Shown: positions 23,105-41,636, numbered from the stretch's first letter. The stretch: DNA of 64,000 bases from Paramoeba atlantica (GCA_977017575.1 CDRNVI010000161.1:29127-93126); one strand, 5' to 3'. Numbers and translations: made by a program. Notes: generated from the sequence alone by a model not told the origin.

Positions 23105-24330
23105 ATGTTCTTGAGGTTTATTCTTTTTTCTTTCTCTTTTCTTTTTGTTTTTGTTTTTTTTTGTTTTTTTTTTTGTTTTTTTTCGATTTTTCTTTTTTTT
23201 TTTGTTTTTTCTTCTTTATCATTTTCCTCTTTATCTTTTTCCTCTTTTTAATCTTTTCCCCTCTCTTCTCTTTTTCTCCCTTTTTCCTTCTCTCTTTCTT
23301 TTCTCTTTCTTTTCTCTTTCTTTCTTCATTGGTTTTTTTTTTCTTTTTTTCTTTTGTTTTTTTGTTTTTTTTCTTTTTTTTCTTTGTTTTTTTTTCTTTT
23401 GTTTTTTCTTTTTTTCTTTTTTTTTTGTGTGTTTTTCCTTTTTTTTTCTTTTCTTTTCTTTTCTTTTATCTTTTGTTTTTTGTCTTCTTTATCTTTTATC
23501 TTTCCTCTTTTTAATCTTTCTCCCCCCCTCTTCTCTTTTCTCCTCTTTCCCCTCTTTCTCCTTCTCTTTTCTTTTCTTTCCTTCTCTTTCTTTCCTTTTA
23601 AAACAGTGAAGTCGTTGAATTAGAAAAGAGTGAAATCACGTATCAAAAAAGATCCTTTTTCTTCACAGTTTTTTTCTTTTCTTTTCTTTTTTTTCTTTTT
23701 TTTTTTCTTTTTTCTTTTTTTTTCTCTTTTTTTTCTCTTTTTTCTTTCTTTTCTGTCTTTGTTTTTCTTTTTTTCTTTTCCTTCTTTTTTTTTTCTTTTT
23801 CCTTTTCCTTTTTTTTCCTTTTTTTTCCTTTTCTTTTCTTTTCTTTTTTGTTTTTTTTTGTTGTTTTTTTTTCCTTTTTTTTCCTTTTCCTCCTCTTTCT
23901 CCTTTCTTTTCTTGACAAAGCGAAAATAAAAAGAAAATTGTTGGTTCTCTTTTTTCTCTTTCTCTTTTCCCTCTTCCTTTCCTTTTTTTTCCTTTTCCTT
24001 TTTTCTTTTTCTTTTTTCTTTCTTTTTTTCTTTTTTTCTTCTCTTTGTTTCTTTTATCTTTTCTTTTTTTCTCTTTTTTTTTCTTTTTTCTTTCTTTTTT
24101 CTTTTTTTGTTTTCCTTTTCTTTTTTTCTTTTCTTTTTTTTTTCTTTTCTTTTTCTTTTTTTTCTTTTTTTTTCTTTTTTTTCTTTTGTTTTTATTTATT
24201 TTTTTGTTTATTTTTCTCTTTTTTTTTTTCTTTTCCCTTTCCTTTCCCTTTTCTTTTTTTTTTCTTTCTTTTTTTTTCCTTTCTGTTTTCTTTCTTTTTT
24301 TCATTTTTTTTTGTTCAAAAGATTCGAAAA
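23105..24330. repeat. Pyrimidine tract, 1.2 kb
   Basis: T/C-rich on the + strand almost throughout (ttttctttt units), with only short interruptions (23605-23660, 23918-23945). Frames on both strands encode F/L/S or K/E/R repeats and are artefacts. Together with the preceding purine tract it makes a strand switch at about 23100. Confidence 0.85.
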
Positions 24331-24437
24331 ATCGCAAATGAAAAAGAGAGAAGTTGCCACACAAATTCAAAGTTGGATAAGGAGGGCAAAGAGAAGAGAG
24401 ACCAAACAACACAAAAGAGGATTATTTCGTGATAATT

Positions 24438-24488
24438 TTCATACTCTCTGGGTCTGATTTTTCGAATTAGTACCCCAGAGAGAATGAA
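24438..24488. repeat. 50-nt palindrome, IGS copy near polyubiquitin
   Basis: Arms ttcatactctctgggt and accccagagagaatgaa surround tttttcgaatta. This is a nearly perfect hairpin and a member of the family at 7657, 50044 and 52914. It lies about 570 bp beyond the polyubiquitin stop codon. Confidence 0.75.
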
Positions 24489-25055
24489 GAATCCACCAAA
24501 AAAAAAAGAAAAGAAGATCCCATCAGTCAGTCAGGGGGATTGGGGGTGTTGTGTCTGTGTTGTTTTGGTGTAAAGAAATATCCACGTTTTTTTTTGAAAC
24601 AAAATATCTGGTTTGGTGCTCTTGGATTCTAAAAAAATTGTTCATCATTGGTTTTTTTTTCTTTTTTTCTTTCTTTTTTTCTTTCTTTTTTTCTTTCTTG
24701 TTGTTCTTCTTTTTCTGGCACTGTTTTTCAGGGTTTTTTGGGTCCAACATATTGTGGTTTTATATTAATATTGTCGTCTCAATAAAACACCACCTCCCTC
24801 CCAATATCTTTTTCTTAATTATGTGTGTGGGTCCTTCTTAAAATCCCAATGCCCACAGATAACTGATTGTGTTGGGAAGAAGGAAAAAAAAGTATCTTTC
24901 CACACACACTGAATAAAGAAAAGGAGTGTGTTGTGTGAGTGTCATTCTTCCGCTGCCATTCCAGAAAAAGAAAAAAAAACTCTTTGGTGAATGTCTCAAA
25001 AAGAAAGAAGATTTTTGTTAAAGTTTCAATTTATATTTTTTTATACAAGCTTTTT
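24489..25055. other. 3' flank of polyubiquitin
   Basis: Contains simple T/C sequence (24650-24710) and unique AT-rich sequence. On the minus strand, downstream of the TAA stop, ttgtataaaaaaatataaat (from 25050) is AT-rich and could hold the polyadenylation signal, although a canonical AATAAA is not adjacent. No other gene seen. Confidence 0.45.
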
Positions 25056-27260
<2,205 letters not shown>

Positions 27261-30116
27261 TTCTTTAAGTGGTATGTCCTATCATACTGAAATCAATTGT
27301 CTTCTTTCTCGAAAAAAATGTGACTTTCTCGACAAAAGGTATACCTACCACGTATCGGACCCTGTATGTATCGTTATACTACACACACACACAACACACA
27401 ACACACAATAAGATTTTTTGCAACACACTGAGAAGGTTACTTTTTTGCATGGATTATTTTTTCTGTCTGTGTTTGGTGTGTTTTGTTGTTTATATTTTTT
27501 GTATTTGTCTCTTTGTGTTTTAAAAATGGGGTGTGTGTGTGTGTGTTAATGTTGTTTTTGTGTTTTTGTTTTGTTTTGTTTTTTGAGAAGAGGAAGGGAA
27601 GGAAGGGAAGGAAGGAAGGAAGGAAGGGTGTGTGAAAAATTTATTAATTTGTACAAAAAATAGTTTGTTGTCTCTCAAAGCCAAATTCTCAAATTGAAAA
27701 AAAGACACGAATCCCCAGATTCCGCTCCAAAAGTTCATCAAGAAGAAAACACACAAAAAGAATGAAAAGAATTTAGATCACCAAGATTGGTGTATTAATT
27801 GAAAGAAGTGTCCCGTCCATTTTGAGGGGAATACGAAATCGTTGTAAATGATTGATGTCCATTTTAAAAGAAGGTTTTGTGTTCTTGTTAATTTGTTCTT
27901 GTTGAACTTGTTTTTTTATTATTTGTTTTATTTTTTGCTTTTGGTATTTTTGGTATTTGTTTTTGTTCTTTTCTTTTTTGTGGCGATTGGTTTGGTTTGG
28001 TTTGGTTGGTTTGTCTGTTATTATTGGAAAGAGTGTTTTTGTTATTGTATTAGTTATTAGTATTTAATTAATTAAAATTCTCTGATACTAAAATCTGATT
28101 CTTCCCCCTCCCCCTTCTCTTAACTAGTGTGAGGACATCTTTTTTGTTTCCTTTGTTACAAAGACCTCCTTCCAATCACAACCCTTTTTGAAAATATGAG
28201 TGGCACAGGTTTCCCTTTATTTTGTGTTTTGTTGTTTCAGTGTTTCAGTGTTTGGTTTGTTAGTTATTTTGATTGTGTGGATTTGTTTGTCTTTTTTAGT
28301 ATGATGTGATTATTCTGTTGTGTTGGTTTGTTGTTGGTTTGTTGTTGGTTTGTTGTTGGTTTATTGTTGGTTTGTTGTTGGTTTGTTGGTTTGTTGGTTT
28401 GTTGGTTTGTTTGTCGTTTTGTTTGTTTGTTGTTGTTGTTGTGTCATTCAGTGTTACTTTTGTTTTGTTTGTTGTGATTGTGTTTGTTGTGATTGTGATT
28501 GTTGTGATTGTAGTTAAGTTATAGTTATTGTTGCTGTTGTTTATGATTGTTTATTGTTTTTCTTGTTGTTTGTTGTTTATTGTTTGTTGTTGTTTGTTGT
28601 TATTGTTGTTATTATGAATTATTGGTTTGTGATTGTGATTGCAATTGTTATGATTGTTGTTACTATTTTTTAAAATCATTATTGTTATTATTGTATTGTT
28701 TAGTTTGTTGTTGTTATTTGATTGTTATTGCTTTTATTATCATTGTTAATTGTTAAATTGTTAATAATAGAATGGTGACATCTTTGTTTCTTTGTTATAA
28801 GACTCCCTCCACAGGCCTTTTTTTATATTACTCTGTTTCCAACAATCCCGACTATTGTGCCACCGCCAGGTTTTTCTCTTTTATTTTGTGCTTGTTTTTG
28901 TTTTTGTTAATGGTATTGCTGTTGTGGTGGTGATGGTATTTTGATTGTGTTGTTATTTGTTGTTATTTGTTATTATTTGTTATTGGTATTCTTGTTGTTC
29001 TTGTTGTTCTGTTCTTGTTGTTATTCTTGTTGTTGTTGTTGTTGTTGTTATTCTTGTTGTTATTCTTGTTGTTATTCTTGTTGTTATTCTTGTTGTTATT
29101 CTTGTTGTTATTGTTATTTGTTATTCGTATTGTTCTTGTTGTTGTTCTTGTTGTTGTTGCTTGTTGTTGTTCTTGGTTGTTGTTCTTGGTTGTTGTTCTT
29201 GTTGTTGTTCTTGTTGTTATTATTGTTGTTATTATTGTTGCTATTTTGTTTTTATTGTTATTTGTTATTCGTATTGTTATTCTTGTTGTCCTTGTTGTTG
29301 TTATTTGTTGTTATTTGTTGTTATTTGTTGTTATTATTTGTTATTTGTTGTTGATATTTGTGATTGTAATTATTATTGTTGTTGTTGATTTTTTTTTGTG
29401 TGTGTTGTGGTTATGTTGTGTTAGTAATTTTAACCAATTTTTCACAGAAAAACACAAAAAAAGAGAGAGTGTGTGGAATCATCAAGACAAAGATGTGGGT
29501 TGGGGATTTTTGGAGGGAGCCAGCCACATATAATGGTTGGTTGGTTCTTTTTGTTCTTTTGTAATATTTATATTTCTGTTTTGTTGTAATAATATTTTTT
29601 TAGTTGGTTAATTTGTCTTCTGTTTTTTGTTTGGAGGGGTGATGTGTGTGTATTTAATCAGTGTTTTGTTTGTTTGGTTTGTTTGGTTTTGTTGGAGTTA
29701 AATATTATTATTGTTAATTGTTTTTGGTCACTTTGTTGGTAGTTGGTACATCAGTGTTTTTGTGTATTGGTTGTGCATTGGTTGTGCATTGGTTGTGTGT
29801 GTAAGTTGGTTGTGTGTTGTCTTGTGTACACACCTTTTTCAAGGTTTATTGTTTGTTTGAACCAACAATCAAAAATGACAAGAAGGTTTTCTTTTTTTTT
29901 TTTTCGTCTTTCTTTCGTTTCGTCCTTTTTCTTTTTTTTTTTTGTTCTTTTTTTCTTTTCTTTTCTTTTTTTTTCTTTCTCCCTTTTTTTTTTCTTTTTC
30001 TTTTTTTTTTTACTCTGTTCTATATTTTTTTTGATGTTGGTGTTGGTCTTGTGTATGGGGTGTGGTTTTTTGTGGGGTTGGCGTTTTTCTAGAAGAGGGT
30101 TTTAATTGATGTGCAG
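27261..30116. other. G/T-rich simple-sequence spacer
   Basis: Mostly (TTG)n, (TGTT)n and related repeats on the + strand, strongest at 28310-28520 (gtttgttgttg) and 28960-29380 (ttgttgttattc, 12 bp). Two segments resemble each other (about 28120-28230 and 28770-28880: gacatctttgtttctttgtta...ccaggttttt), suggesting a 650-bp duplication. Frames encode L/V/C repeats and are not genes. Confidence 0.65.
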
Positions 30117-30764
30117 GTTTTTCTTTTGATTTTTCTTTTGATTTTTCTTTTGATTTTTTGGTTTCTCTTGTTTTTTTTTTTAAGAACCAAAAGTTTCCAC
30201 AGACACACTGTGGTTTTTCTCTTTCTGTTTTTTGTTAATATAAATGAGGTTTGCTTTGTGGGGATGGTTTGGGTTTTTCGTTCGATAAAATGGTGAATGT
30301 AGGTGTTTTTGTGGGAATTGTGTACCTTTTTTCTGTGGTGGCACACCTTGTTTTTTTTTTTGGAGGGGGGGGGGGGTCTTTAATTGGGAGGGGGTTTGTT
30401 CAAGTTTTTAGAAAGGAAGAACACACTGTTTTGTTGAGGTTTAAAAGACTAAAAAGGTTATAATATTTGTTCACATAAACAAATGTTGCAGCCTCTTTGG
30501 GAATTTTCCAGAATGGACATGAAGATTGGGTTTTGACTCGCACACCACCCTCCATAAATACTTTGTGATGGGTAAATTAGCCACAGTAGCACCAATTTTG
30601 TTGGGGGGGGGTGGGGGACATATTGCCAAAATACATAATTTCCACAATTGTTTTTCAATTTGGTTGGGTGACTTGAAGGAAGGGGGGGGGAGGTTTTCGG
30701 TGGTGGTGTCGTATCTCCCTCAATCCTTTTGAAACCCATTTTTTTTTTCGATTTTTATTGAATT
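30117..30764. other. Spacer before tRNA-Lys, with a duplicated segment
   Basis: 30117-30155 has a 12-bp repeat (ttttcttttgat). 30441-30510 (ctaaaaaggttataatattt, then gttgcagcctctttggg) is repeated at 33081-33150. G-runs up to 12 lie at 30363-30376 and 30604-30616. No gene. Confidence 0.5.
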
Positions 30765-30837
30765 GCCTCCGTAGCTCAGTCGGTAGAGCGCTAGACTCTT
30801 AATCTAGTGGCCGCGGGTTCGAGCCCCGCCGGGGGCT
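30765..30837 (+). tRNA. tRNA-Lys (anticodon CTT)
   Basis: Full cloverleaf: acceptor gcctccg with cgggggc, D-arm gctcagtcggtagagc, anticodon arm ctaga-ctcttaa-tctag with CTT, variable tggcc, T-arm gcgggttcgagccccgc, then T10 as terminator. It lies 3.7 kb upstream of 18S, same direction. The unit-2 counterpart is outside the window. Confidence 0.94.
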
Positions 30838-32910
30838 GTTTTTTTTTTCTTTTTTTTTCTTTTTTTCTTTTTCTTTTCTTTTTTTTCTCTTCTCTTTTTT
30901 TTCTTTTTTTTTGAACTCGATCTGAACTGAGCTGCTTCTTTGTTGCTCAAAGGTTTTTCTCTCTTTCTTTTTTCTTTTTCTTTTTTCTTTTTCTTCGTCA
31001 ATTTGCTCTTTCAAAGGTTTTTTCTCTTCTTTTTTCTTTTTCTTTTTTTTAAACTGGTCTGAGCTGAACTGCTTCTTTGTTGATCAAAGGTTTTTCTCTC
31101 TCTTTCTCTCCCCTTTTTTTTTTCTTTTTTTTTTTTCTTTTTTTTTCTTTTTCTTTTTTCTTTTTTCTTTTTTCTTTTTTCTCTTTTTTCTTTTTTCTTT
31201 CACAGCCCGATAGTGAGAGCAAAATTTCCGCCAGTTCCCTATTATGGGCAGTTTTGCCATGGTCGTGTTTTCCATACATTTTTTTGAGTTTTTTTTCAAT
31301 TTTGCAGAATGAACTCGTCTGTTCGAAAGCAATTTTGTTCTTTGAAAAAACAATCTAAGATTCAGAAGAACGTTTCCCAGGTCTGGACGAGACGGATTTT
31401 TGAAAAATTAGTTTCTCTCAAAGTTATCACCCCCACAAGAGAGCCATTTGTCCAACACTTTTTCTTCGTCATTTTTTTGTTCAAGGCGAAAGGGACACCA
31501 CATTTTTTGTGGAAAACGCTCATTTGTGTTGGTGTCCTTCTTTTCTTTGCAGAAAATTGACAAAGTGATTGGATGACATTGCCTCGTGTGGAAAAAAAGG
31601 GTTGAAAGGATCAGAGAGGGTTTGCCACCAATGTAACCAACCAAGAAACCATCAAAAGAGGTGCTTTTGTCACACTGTCTTGTCTAGATTTTCTTTTCTC
31701 TTTCCACTGAAGATCAAACCATGTTTCTTGAAAAAAAATCCCGGTGGACCACAAAAACCTTGACTCTTTCATGGACACAATGCATCCCCTCCTCTTCGCT
31801 TGCCATCGCCAAGAAATCAAATTGGGTTTTTTGCCACCGAGTTTTGCTTTATTTGGTTGAAAAGAAATGGTCCTCAACTTTGTGCTAGTGGCGGAAATTT
31901 CGCGCCCACTATCCAGCTGTGTTTTTCTTTTCTATTTCTTTTTTTTTGAACTTGGTCTCTCGCTCTTTTTTTCTCTTTTTTCCCCTTTTTTCCTTTTTTT
32001 TCTTTTTTTTTTTCTTTTTTTTTTTTTCTTTTTTTTTTTCTTTTCTTTTTTTTCTCTTCTCTTTTTTTTCTTTTTTTTTTTCTCCATCTGAACTCAACTG
32101 CTTCTTTGTTGCTCAAAGGTTTTTCTCTCTTTCTTTTTTCTTTTTCTTTTCTTTTTTCTTTCTTTTTTTTCTTTTTTTTCTTTTTTTTTTCTTTTTTTTT
32201 TCTTTTTTTTTTCTTTTTTTTTTCTTTTTTTTTTTTTCTTTTTTTCTCTTTTTTTTTTCTTTTTCTTTTCTTTTTTTCTTTCCAAAGGTTTTTTCTCTTC
32301 TTTTTCTTTTTTTTCTTTTCAAAGGTTTTTTCTCTCTTCTTTTTCTCTCTCTTTTTTTTGTTTTTTTTTGAACTCGGTCTGAACTGAACTGCTTCTTTGT
32401 TGCTCAAAGGTTTTTCTCTCTTTCTCTCTCTTTTTTTCCTTTCTTTTTCTTTTTTTTTTTCCTTTTTCTTTTTCCTTTTTCTTTTTCCTTTCTTTTTCTT
32501 TTTTTTTTTCCTTTTTCTTTTTCCTTTTTCTTTTTCCTTTTCTTTTCCTTTTTCTTTTTTAACCTGATGTGGGGCTACCTTCTTTTGCTCTTTGAAATGT
32601 TTTTCTTTTTCTCTCTCTTTTTCTCTCTCTTTTTCTCTTCTCTCTTTTTTCTTTCTCTTTTTAAACTTGGTCTGAGTTGAACCGCTTCTTGTCAATTTGC
32701 TCTTTCAAAGGTTTTTTCTCTTCTTTTTTTTTTCTTTTTTTTTTTCTTTTTCTTTTTCTTTTCTTTTCTTTTCTTTTCTTTTTTCTTTTCTTTTCTTTCT
32801 TTTTTTAAAACCTAATTATGTCGAACTACCTTCTTGTTGATTTACTCTTTCAAAAGTTTTTTCTTTTCTTTTTTTCTTTTTTTTTCTTTTCTTTTTTCTT
32901 TTTTTTCTTT
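30838..32910. repeat. Pyrimidine-rich array with about 50-bp motif copies upstream of 18S
   Basis: T/C simple sequence punctuated by a unique motif of about 50 bp: gaactcggtctgaactgaac, then tgcttctttgttgctcaaag, then gtttttctctc. Copies lie at about 30913, 31051, 32082, 32370, 32561 (diverged), 32663 and 32808 (variant with caatttgctctttcaaagg), plus partial copies at 30993 and 32283. One unique block without the motif (31200-31900) interrupts the array. Spaced subrepeats between a spacer and the 18S promoter are typical of Pol I enhancers or spacer promoters; that role is inferred only from position. Confidence 0.7.
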
Positions 32911-34562
32911 GGATGGGCCACCCGTGTTGGATAATATGGATAATTGTGGGGGTGGTTAAATATTGGAGGGGGGGTGGGGTTGTGTTGACAAGGTTTTAGG
33001 GATGGAATAAAATAGGAGAGGGGCAAGGTCTATTTTGATTTTTTTTGGGGGGGGGTGGTAAATTTGCAATGGATATATTGAAAAAAAACTAAAAAGGCTT
33101 TCATATTTGTTCACAGAAACAAATGTTGCAGCCTCTTTGGAACATTTTTCAAAGGAGTGATGAGTTACGTGGAGATATACAGATTACATATATAACACAC
33201 AATACACACAGCCTGCTTTGTTCTCTCTTTTGTGTTGCCAGATGAAACTTTTTTTTTTTCCTCTTCTTTTTTTTTTCCTTTTTCTTTCTTTCATCTTTTT
33301 TCTTCCTTCTTTTTTCTTCCTTTCTTTTTCTTAAAATGATGGACCCACCCTCAATTTGATGTTGTTGTGGGTTTGAGTGTGGTATAAATGTTTCTCTACT
33401 ACCCCCCCCCCTCCTTTGGCCCCACCACACAACACAAAAACAAATTTCACAAAGCTCACTTGTTATGTTGAATAAATAAAAAAAAGTGTTTTTTGTTGTC
33501 CTTTTCAAATTAAATTCTTGATTTCATTCTCAATTTTTTTTTGTTTTTCATAGTGTGTGTGGAGTGTGCAGTGTGGTGTGTGTGTGGGGGTTTGTGATTT
33601 CCTTTGAACTTTTTGTGGAAATTCTTTTTTGATACAAAGAGAAAGAAAAAGGGAAAAGCAAACTCATGAGTTGAGAGGTGAAAGAACAAAAAAAGGGTTG
33701 TTCAAAAGAAAGAACAAAGAAGAATAAAATAAGACTTTTTGGGGAAAAAAAGGGGTAAGTAAAGAAATGACGTGGCATTATTTGATTGGTCCACTTTTTT
33801 AGAACTCCAAAATTAGCTTTTCTGGGTCAAAAAAGCTGCTCTTTCTTCTCAGAGGGGTTACATACCTCATAGATGCTCTCTCTTATTGTAAATGGAAGGA
33901 AAACATAGTCCTATTCAATCGTGACTTTTTGTAATGTCTATATTAAGAAAAGTGAGTAAAAACAGATTTGAATTGAGTTTAAAAGGTCAATCTCAGTTTT
34001 GTTTGGATCTCTTTTCATTGAAAAATATCTCGGACATTTTTGTGACATTTTTTGCTTGAAGTTTTTGTAACTTCAGACAATAAAATTTCAAAAAAATGTG
34101 GGAGTTATTTTTTATTTTGTCTGTTTCAAATATTTGAAACAAAACAAAATTGAATTTGTGGAAGGTGATTTTTTTGTTGATTCAAAAGACAGAAAAAACA
34201 ACCAACTTCAATTTCTGAATAAGAAAATCATTTTTCTTCTTTTCTTTTTTTTCTTTTCCTTTTCTGGAAATAAAAAAAAATAAAAAGAATTATCTTTTTC
34301 TTTCAGTTTATTTCTCTCTCTTTTGAAAATTTGGAAACAGAATACATTTGTTTTCAAATTATTTCATGAAGAGGTTCAATGAGAAATTGCAAAGAGGATT
34401 TCTTTGTTGGAAAATTGAATTCTAACGAAAAACAAAAAACTTATTTTTTTGATAACAAAAAATTGATAAAATACTTTGAATTCTTTTCGAAGCTACTTTT
34501 TCTTTTTTCCCAATTGGGGGAAGAAGAAAAAAATAGTCTTTTTTTTTTGGAAAAAAAATAGT
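32911..34562 (+). promoter_or_regulatory. Region holding the Pol I promoter and 5' external transcribed spacer
   Basis: The 1.65 kb before 18S must contain the transcription start and 5' ETS, since nothing else precedes the operon. It has the second copy of the 30441 segment (33081-33150), a pyrimidine run (33245-33330), C-run (33401-33410) and AT-rich sequence from 33900 on. Pol I promoters are not conserved in sequence, so no start is assigned. Confidence 0.4.
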
Positions 34563-35838
34563 TATCTGGTTGATCCTGCCAGTAGTCATATGCTTGTCTT
34601 AAAGACTAAGCCATGCATGTCTAAGTATAAACACTTGTACTGTGAAACTGCGAATGGCTCATTAAATCAGTTATAATTTATTTGATGGTCCTTTATTTTA
34701 CTACTTGGATAACCGTGGTAAATCTAGAGCTAATACATGCATAAAATCCTAACTCCTTTGAGAGAAGGGATGTATTTATTAGATACAAAAACCAATGCAA
34801 TCCTTTGGGGTTGGTTAACATATGGTGAATCATGATAACTTTACGAATCGTATGGTCTTTTGTGCCGACGATAGTTCATTCAAATTTCTGCCCTATCAAC
34901 TTTCGATGGTAGTATAGAGGACTACCATGGTGGTAACGGGTAACGGAGAATCAGGGTTTGATTCCGGAGAAGGAGCCTGAGAAACGGCTACTACTTCCAA
35001 GGAAGGCAGCAGGCGCGCAAATTACCCAATCCCGACACGGGGAGGTAGTGACAAAAAATAACAATACCGGTTCAATATTTGATCTGGTAATTGGAATGAG
35101 TACAATCTAAACCCCTTAACGAGTAACAATTGGAGGGCAAGTCTGGTGCCAGCAGCCGCGGTAATTCCAGCTCCAATAGCATATATTAAAGTTGTTGCAG
35201 TTAAAAAGCTCGTAGTTGGATTTGAGAGTTTTATAATTTAATCCATATGGTTTTTCATATGTGTTTTATTAAGTTATATTCTCTAAATATTTTATTAGAT
35301 ATTCATTATTGCACTTAATTGGGTGATAATTTGGTTTTCTTTCGGGAGAATCAGTGTTTATTGGACCTTTATTAGTAAGATTGTGGATATAAATTCTTTG
35401 GAGTTTGTGTTCTGCTTATTAATAAAACTGATAAATAGAATTCTAATTCATTTACTTTGAGTAAATTAGAGTGTTCAAAGCAAGCAAATTTGTAAATTGC
35501 AATGAATACTATTAGCATGGGATAATGGAACAAGACATTGGGTCTATTTTATTGGTTTTTTAGAACTAATGTAATGATTAAAAGGGATAGTTGGGGGCAT
35601 TAGTATTTAATTGTCAGAGGTGAAATTCTTGGATTTATGAAAGACTAACTTCTGCGAAAGCATTTGTCAAAGATGTTTTCATTAATCAAGAACGAAAGTT
35701 AGGGGATCGAAGACGATCAGATACCGTCGTAGTCTTAACCATAAACGATGCCGACCAGGGGTTGGAAGACGTTTTATTTTGAATAAAGATGACTCCTCCA
35801 GTACCTTTTTACGAGAAATCAGTAAGTTTTTGGGTTCT

Positions 35839-35907
<69 letters not shown>

Positions 35908-36473
35908 GCGGCTTAATTTGACTCAACACGGGAAAACTTACCAGGTCCAGACACAGTTAGGATTGACAGATTGAGAGCTCTTTCTTGATTCTGTGGGTGG
36001 TGGTGCATGGCCGTTCTTAGTTGGTGGAGTGATTTGTCTGGTTAATTCCGATAACGAACGAGACCTCAGCCTACTAATTAGTTGTATTAATAATTACATT
36101 TATGAGGGTTTTTAATTAAATGTGGATTTTGTTAACACTTAATTTCTTTTTATTAAGAAAACTCGTTTTTATTGATATTAAAAAAGATTTAATTCTTTTA
36201 AACTTCTTAGAGGGACACTTGGTGTTTAACCAAGGGAAGTTTGAGGCAATAACAGGTCTGTGATGCCCTTTAGATGTTCTGGGCTGCACGCGCGCTACAC
36301 TGATACAATCAACAAGTACAAAAGGCCTTGGCTGAAAAGTCACGCTGACCTTTTACGAGGTTAGCATTTTTGGGTAAACTTTTGAAATTGTATCGTGCTG
36401 GGGATCGATACTTGCAATTATTTATCGTGAACGAGGAATTCCTAGTAAGCACAAGTCAACAGCTTGTGCTGAT

Positions 36474-36508
<35 letters not shown>

Positions 36509-36668
36509 GCTACTGATGGTTGGTCCGGTGAAATCTTAGGATTAGAGACAGTTACTTATTGATTTCGGTTAATAAGTTTGTTTTTGAGAATTTGAGTAAA
36601 CCTTGCCAACTAAAAGAAGCAAAAGTCGTAACAAGGTATCCGTAGGTGAACCTGCGGATGGATCATTA
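34563..36668 (+). rRNA. 18S small-subunit rRNA
   Basis: Starts tatctggttgatcctgccag and ends gtgaacctgcggatggatca plus tta, the universal eukaryotic ends. Core motifs gccagcagccgcggtaattc and tacacaccgcccgtcgctgc are present. The length of 2106 nt exceeds the usual 1.8 kb because variable regions are AT-rich and expanded (about 35225-35480 in V4 and 36095-36200 in V7). No intron seen. This is the best segment for identifying the organism. Confidence 0.98.
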
Positions 36669-36872
36669 ATATTTCTTATTAATTATCTTTTCTTTTCAAA
36701 AACTTATTTTGAAAAAGTGAAAATGTGTTTAACTTTTTAAAATGTATTTTAACATGTTTTTATTGTTATTTAAACTTTTTTTTGATATTTTAATTGTATC
36801 AAAAAATGTTCAAAATTCATTCATTTGATAAAAATTAAAATGAAAATAAAACAAAAACAAAAATAAAAAAAC
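36669..36872 (+). other. ITS1
   Basis: 204-nt AT-rich spacer between 18S and 5.8S, removed during pre-rRNA processing. No hidden gene. Confidence 0.92.
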
Positions 36873-37032
36873 AACTTTTAACAATGGATATCTTGGTTCT
36901 CGTAACGATGAAGAACGCAGCAAAATGCGATACGTAATGTGAATTGCAGAACTCAGTGAATCATCGAATCTTTGAACGCATATTGCACTTTTAGGTTTCA
37001 TCCTAAGAGTATATTTATTTGAGTGTCATTTT
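36873..37032 (+). rRNA. 5.8S rRNA
   Basis: Contains aacttttaacaatggatatc, cgatgaagaacgcagc and gaatcatcgaatctttgaac, the signature of eukaryotic 5.8S, and ends near ttgagtgtcattt. About 160 nt, normal length. It pairs with the 5' end of 28S in the large subunit. Confidence 0.97.
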
Positions 37033-37332
37033 ATTCTTTATCTTTTTTAAAATTTATTTTTTACAAAAAGAGATTTTATTGAGAAACTATTTTCTTTTTA
37101 TTGAAAATGAAATACTTTCTTAAAAATAATACCAAATCTTGAAAAAGTAAAAAGATACTAAAAAAAGAAAAAAATTAATCGAATTTCAAATTCAATTCTA
37201 TTTTTTTTTTGAAAAAATAGTAAAAAATAATAAATATCTTTATTTATTATTTTTCTTTTTTTCAAAATTGAATGTAATTGTATTTCAAAATTTAATTTTT
37301 TAAATTCTTTTAGTGTTCTTTCTTTTTTGATT
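37033..37332 (+). other. ITS2
   Basis: About 300 nt, very AT-rich, between 5.8S and 28S. The minus-strand frame 37158-37343 is an artefact. Confidence 0.92.
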
Positions 37333-41378
<4,046 letters not shown>

Positions 41379-41580
41379 TTTTTTATTTTAAAAATAATAA
41401 CTATTTTTTATTATTTTTTTTCTTTTTTTACTTATTTTTAACTTGAGGTAACAGATATATTTACTTCCCTCTCCCTCCCTTCCTCCCTCCCTCTTCTTCC
41501 CCTCTCATTTTTTTCAATAAATTTTACTTGAGGGTTGACTATAACCGACTATCTTTATTTGTTGTTTTTCTATATTTGTG
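41379..41580. other. IGS start, unit 2
   Basis: Same as 1448-1625 of unit 1 with a longer CCCT cluster (41467-41505). It stops at ctatatttgtg, where about 150 bp present in unit 1 (1630-1796, including the poly(A) run and the tRNA-Gly 5' end) are missing. Confidence 0.7.
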
Positions 41581-41636
41581 TGGCAGGATGTCCGTCTTCC
41601 AAGCGGACGGGCCGGGTTCGATTCCCGGGTGGCGCA
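41581..41636 (+). pseudogene. tRNA-Gly (TCC) lacking its 5' quarter
   Basis: From tggcaggatg to the 3' acceptor ggtggcgca it matches 1796-1851 with one substitution (gtccg-t for gtccg-c). The acceptor 5' strand, D-stem and most of the A-box are gone because of the deletion in the spacer. It cannot fold as a tRNA. The B-box is intact. Confidence 0.88.

Noticed and set aside
23074..24457. Many overlapping F/L-rich or K/E-rich ORFs up to 249 codons
   Set aside because: Nearly pure T/C sequence has few stops in any frame; no start context, no domain, no conservation testable.
28306..29533. Cys/Val/Leu-rich ORFs in the G/T-rich spacer
   Set aside because: They are translations of (TTG)n and (GTTATTCTT)n repeats.
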